Shown here one piece after another: positions 3,612-5,917 of a stretch of 5,917 nt of DNA. The first letter of the stretch is position 1, and every line of letters starts with the position of its first letter. This DNA comes from JAFHCF01 sp048497495 (GTDB lineage Bacteria; Pseudomonadota; Alphaproteobacteria; Rhizobiales; Ancalomicrobiaceae). Made by a program: the position numbers and the translations under genes. The stretch spans positions 1 through 5,917 of the forward strand of contig JAFHCF010000077.1 of assembly GCA_048497495.1 (NCBI GenBank). The letters are read 5' to 3'. The notes beneath the pieces are model-generated. The model was given only the letters and a program-made list of their open reading frames with translations, was not told the origin of the DNA and searched no databases.

Positions 3612-5885
3612 ATGCCCGAACTGCTTCTCGAACTCTTTTCCGAAGAGATCCCCGCCCGCATGCAGCGCAAGGCGTCGGAGGATCTGAAGAAGATGATCAC
3701 CGACGGGCTGGTGGCGGCCGGTATCGGCTACGAGGCGGCCAGGGCCTATGCGACGCCGCGTCGGCTGACGCTCCACGTGGTCGGCGTGCCGCCGAAGGGC
3801 ATGGACGTCCACGAGGAGAAGAAGGGCCCGCGCGTCGGCGCGCCCGATCAGGCGATTCAGGGCTTCCTGAAGGGCGCCGGCCTCGCCTCGCTCGACCAGG
3901 CGACCGTCGTCTCCGACAAGAAGGGCGATTACTACGTCGCCGAGATCGCGCGGCCCGGCCGCAGGACCCTCGACGTCCTGGCCGAGCTGGTGCCGGCGAC
4001 GATCCGCGCCTTCCCCTGGCCGAAGTCGATGCGCTGGGGCGCCGGGAGCCTGCGCTGGGTCCGCCCGCTGCACTCGATCGTCTGCACCTTCGGCACCGAC
4101 CAGGAGGAGCCGGAGATCGTCCCCTTCGAGGTCGACGGCATCCACGCCGGCAACATCACCCGCGGCCATCGCTTCCACGCGCCCGCCACCTTCTCGGTCA
4201 ATCGCTTCGACGACTACCAGCAGAAGCTGCAGAACGCCCATGTGGTGCTCGATCCCGAGCGGCGCCGGCACATCATCCTGGAGGACGCCAAGACGGCGGC
4301 CTTCGCCCAAGGGCTCGAACTGATCGAGGACGACGGGCTGCTCGACGAGGTCTCCGGGCTGGTCGAATGGCCGGTGACGCTGATGGGCTCGTTCGAGGAG
4401 GAATTCCTCGAGGTGCCGGCCGAGGTGATCCGCGCCACCATCCGCGCCAACCAGAAGTGCTTCGTCCTGCGCTCCCACCACATCGACCAGAAGCTCGCCG
4501 CCAAGTTCCTGCTGGTGTCGAACATCGAGGCCAAGGACGGCGGCGCCAAGATCATCGCCGGCAACGGCCGCGTCATCCGCGCCCGCCTGTCGGACGCCCG
4601 CCACTTCTACCACACCGACCTCGCCGACCTGCCCGACTACAAGTCCGCCGGCAAGCCGCTCGACCAGCGCCTCGCCAAGCTCAGGGCGCTGAACGTGGTG
4701 TTCCACGAGAAGCTCGGCACCCAAGGCGAGCGCGTCGACCGGATCATTCGCCTGGCCCGCGAGCTGGCGCCGCTGGTCGGGGCGGATGCGGACAAGGCGG
4801 CGCGCGCCGCCGAGCTCGCCAAGGCCGACTTGATGACCGAGGTCGTCGGCGAGTTCCCCGAAGTCCAGGGCCTGATGGGCAAGATCTACGCGCGGGCGCA
4901 GGGCGAGTTGCCCGAGGTCGCGCGGGCGATCGAGGATCACTACAAGCCGCAGGGGCCCGGCGACCGGGTGCCGACCGCGCCGACGTCGATCGCCGTGGCG
5001 CTCGCCGACAAGCTCGACGTGCTGGGGGGCTTCTGGGCGATCGACGAAAAGCCGACGGGGTCGAAGGATCCGTTTGCATTGCGTCGGGCGGCGCTGGGGG
5101 TGATCCGGATCATTTTGGACAACCAACTTCGACTCAATATCAAGAACATCATTCGTGGTCCGGTGTGCATCGCTCTCTCACGCTATATGAGCATTAGGTC
5201 CGGATTTCTGGAACAATGGACGAAGTTCCATTCCACCGTCGACATTGCGAAATATGAAGTCGCAGAATGGTCGAAGATGTATGCCGTTCAATTCGGCGCC
5301 GGTTGGAAGAAGGATGAAGACACGTTCCCTGAAGAGGTACGGCAGCTCGAAGCCGACCTCCTCGCCTTCTTCGCCGATCGCCTCAAGGTCCAGCTTCGCG
5401 ACGCCGGCGCCCGCCATGACCTCGTCGACGCCGTCTTCGCCCTCGGCACGCCCGAGACCCCGCAGGACGACCTCGTCCTCGTCGTCAAGCGGGTCGAGGC
5501 GCTCGCCGCCTTCCTCGGCACCGACGACGGCAAGGCGCTTCTCGCCGGCTATACCCGCGCCGCCAACATCCTCAAGGCCGAGGAAAAGAAGGACGGCCGC
5601 GCCTTCGACGGCGAGCCCGACGCGGGCCTTCTCGCCGAGCCGGCGGAACAGGCGCTGGCGCGTGCCGTCGCCACCGCCCGCGCCACCGCGGCGGAGGCCG
5701 TGGCGCGCGAGGACTTCGCCGCCGCGATGACGGCGCTGGCGAGCTTGCGCGCGCCGGTCGACGCCTTCTTCGACGCCATCCTGGTCAACGCCCCGGACGC
5801 GGCCGTCCGTGACAACCGCTTGCGGCTCCTGACCCAGATCCGCGCCGCCTGCCACACCGTGGCCGACTTCTCGCGCATCGGCTGA
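3612..5885 (+). CDS. glyS: Glycyl-tRNA synthetase beta subunit with an atypical long internal segment
   Basis: The 757-residue beta subunit binds tRNA-Gly and, with GlyQ, forms GlyRS in the cytoplasm. Family landmarks are in order: LLLELFSEEIPARMQ (residues 4-18), ATPRRLTLHVVG (47-58), FPWPKSMRWG (134-143), RPLHSI (151-156), ITRGHRF (182-188), LVEWPVTLMGSFEEEFLEVP (250-269), FLLVSNIEAKDGG (299-311), RLSDARHFYHTD (325-336), ADLMTEVVGEFPEVQGLMG (405-423), KDPFALRRAALGVIRI (485-500). A C-terminal DALR-type anticodon-binding domain follows (about 584-750, starting LAFFADRLKVQLRDAGARHDL). E. coli GlyS has 689 residues. Much of the extra length lies between residues 501 and 583, encoded by low-GC DNA: 83 residues here against about 36 in E. 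coli. The ATG at 3612 is chosen by homology; the frame is open upstream to 3534 and the Shine-Dalgarno sequence is weak. Identity is very secure; the effect of the odd segment is unknown. Confidence 0.97.
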   Translation: MPELLLELFSEEIPARMQRKASEDLKKMITDGLVAAGIGYEAARAYATPRRLTLHVVGVPPKGMDVHEEKKGPRVGAPDQAIQGFLKGAGLASLDQATVVSDKKGDYYVAEIARPGRRTLDVLAELVPATIRAFPWPKSMRWGAGSLRWVRPLHSIVCTFGTDQEEPEIVPFEVDGIHAGNITRGHRFHAPATFSVNRFDDYQQKLQNAHVVLDPERRRHIILEDAKTAAFAQGLELIEDDGLLDEVSGLVEWPVTLMGSFEEEFLEVPAEVIRATIRANQKCFVLRSHHIDQKLAAKFLLVSNIEAKDGGAKIIAGNGRVIRARLSDARHFYHTDLADLPDYKSAGKPLDQRLAKLRALNVVFHEKLGTQGERVDRIIRLARELAPLVGADADKAARAAELAKADLMTEVVGEFPEVQGLMGKIYARAQGELPEVARAIEDHYKPQGPGDRVPTAPTSIAVALADKLDVLGGFWAIDEKPTGSKDPFALRRAALGVIRIILDNQLRLNIKNIIRGPVCIALSRYMSIRSGFLEQWTKFHSTVDIAKYEVAEWSKMYAVQFGAGWKKDEDTFPEEVRQLEADLLAFFADRLKVQLRDAGARHDLVDAVFALGTPETPQDDLVLVVKRVEALAAFLGTDDGKALLAGYTRAANILKAEEKKDGRAFDGEPDAGLLAEPAEQALARAVATARATAAEAVAREDFAAAMTALASLRAPVDAFFDAILVNAPDAAVRDNRLRLLTQIRAACHTVADFSRIG
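5104..5340 (+). other. Low-GC, codon-atypical segment inside glyS
   Basis: By hand count, 5101-5340 is about 48% G+C (115 of 240 bases; the first 60 are 42%), while the 60 bases on either side are each about 67%. Codons here often end in A or T (ATT, CAA, CTT, AAT, TAT, GAA, GTA), unlike the rest of glyS. The encoded stretch (about residues 499-576) has no resemblance that I recognise and includes three tryptophans, a lone cysteine (Cys519) and many charged residues. The frame stays open and rejoins conserved GlyS sequence at LAFFADRLKV. It suggests a foreign or rapidly evolving linker between the conserved KDPFALRRAALG block and the anticodon-binding domain. Confidence 0.8.
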
Positions 5886-5903
5886 TCGGCCTGTCGCCCA
5901 CAC

Positions 5904-5911
5904 GGAAGAGG
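5904..5911 (+). promoter_or_regulatory. Likely ribosome-binding site of a gene starting just past the window
   Basis: GGAAGAGG lies 18 bases after the glyS stop and 6 bases before the end of the window, the right spacing for a start codon at or just beyond 5918. In many alphaproteobacteria the gene after glyS is ppdK (pyruvate phosphate dikinase), but nothing of the coding sequence is visible here to confirm that. Confidence 0.4.
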
Positions 5912-5917
5912 CGCCCC

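Noticed and set aside
2747..3700. A 317-codon minus-strand open frame antisense to the oxidoreductase gene
   Set aside because: It crosses two strong hairpins and the intergenic promoter region, and its sequence is Arg/Gly-rich without any recognisable motif.
3594..5126. A 510-codon minus-strand open frame antisense to glyS
   Set aside because: It is low-complexity, rich in Arg, Gly, Leu and Val, with no family resemblance, and lies opposite a highly conserved GlyS sequence.
5104..5340. Intein, group I/II intron or transposon remnant in glyS
   Set aside because: The segment is too short for an intein, shows no Cys/Ser start with His-Asn end signature, has no terminal inverted repeats that I can see, and keeps the frame open.
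5178..5903. A 241-codon minus-strand open frame covering the low-GC segment and the glyS 3' end
   Set aside because: I considered whether the low-GC segment belonged to an antisense gene. The frame is only a shadow in the GC-rich part, and the plus-strand frame joins conserved GlyS sequence on both sides.

Overview
The window is GC-rich (about two thirds G+C, with strong G/C preference at third codon positions). Its glycyl-tRNA synthetase is the two-subunit type (GlyQ alpha plus GlyS beta). The GlyQ and GlyS wording (for example 'YNGDMEVGAGTFHPATT'-like alpha-subunit text and the 'MPELLLELFSEEIPARMQ' beta-subunit N-terminus) and the promoter style (TTGACC with a TAGGGT -10 box) point to an alphaproteobacterium, probably of the Hyphomicrobiales (Rhizobiales). 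That placement is an inference from remembered sequences, not from a search.

Layout, left to right. A small exported, glycine-rich, four-cysteine protein is encoded on the minus strand (70-414). A 387-base stretch without a confident gene follows (415-801); it holds possible remnants of a broken short gene and a good promoter for glyQ. glyQ (802-1740) encodes the GlyRS alpha subunit. A small tandem-CDGSH iron-sulfur protein (1885-2124) is next. Downstream of it lies a convergent, minus-strand HxlR-family regulator (2214-2690), with a strong hairpin terminator between the two. The regulator is divergent from a Rossmann-fold NAD(P)-dependent oxidoreductase (2801-3472), and the intergenic region carries a perfect palindrome that overlaps the regulator's likely -35 box. 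A long terminator hairpin and a new promoter precede glyS (3612-5885), the GlyRS beta subunit. The last 30 bases look like the leader of another plus-strand gene.

How the genes work together. GlyQ and GlyS form one enzyme that charges tRNA-Gly, but here the two genes are about 1.87 kb apart, with an opposite-strand gene between them. They therefore cannot be read as a simple two-gene operon and each appears to have its own promoter. The intervening genes look like a redox or electrophile-response module: a single-cysteine HxlR regulator with a divergent NAD(P)H-type reductase, plus an Fe-S CDGSH protein. The functional link of the CDGSH gene to the other two is only positional.

The most striking feature is inside glyS. 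About 240 bases (roughly 5104-5340) fall to about 48% G+C against about 67% on each side, use AT-ending codons, and encode a segment between two conserved blocks that is about 47 residues longer than the E. coli equivalent, all in an open frame. This looks like an acquired or replaced linker in an essential enzyme. No CRISPR array, rRNA, tRNA, transposase or phage gene was seen.
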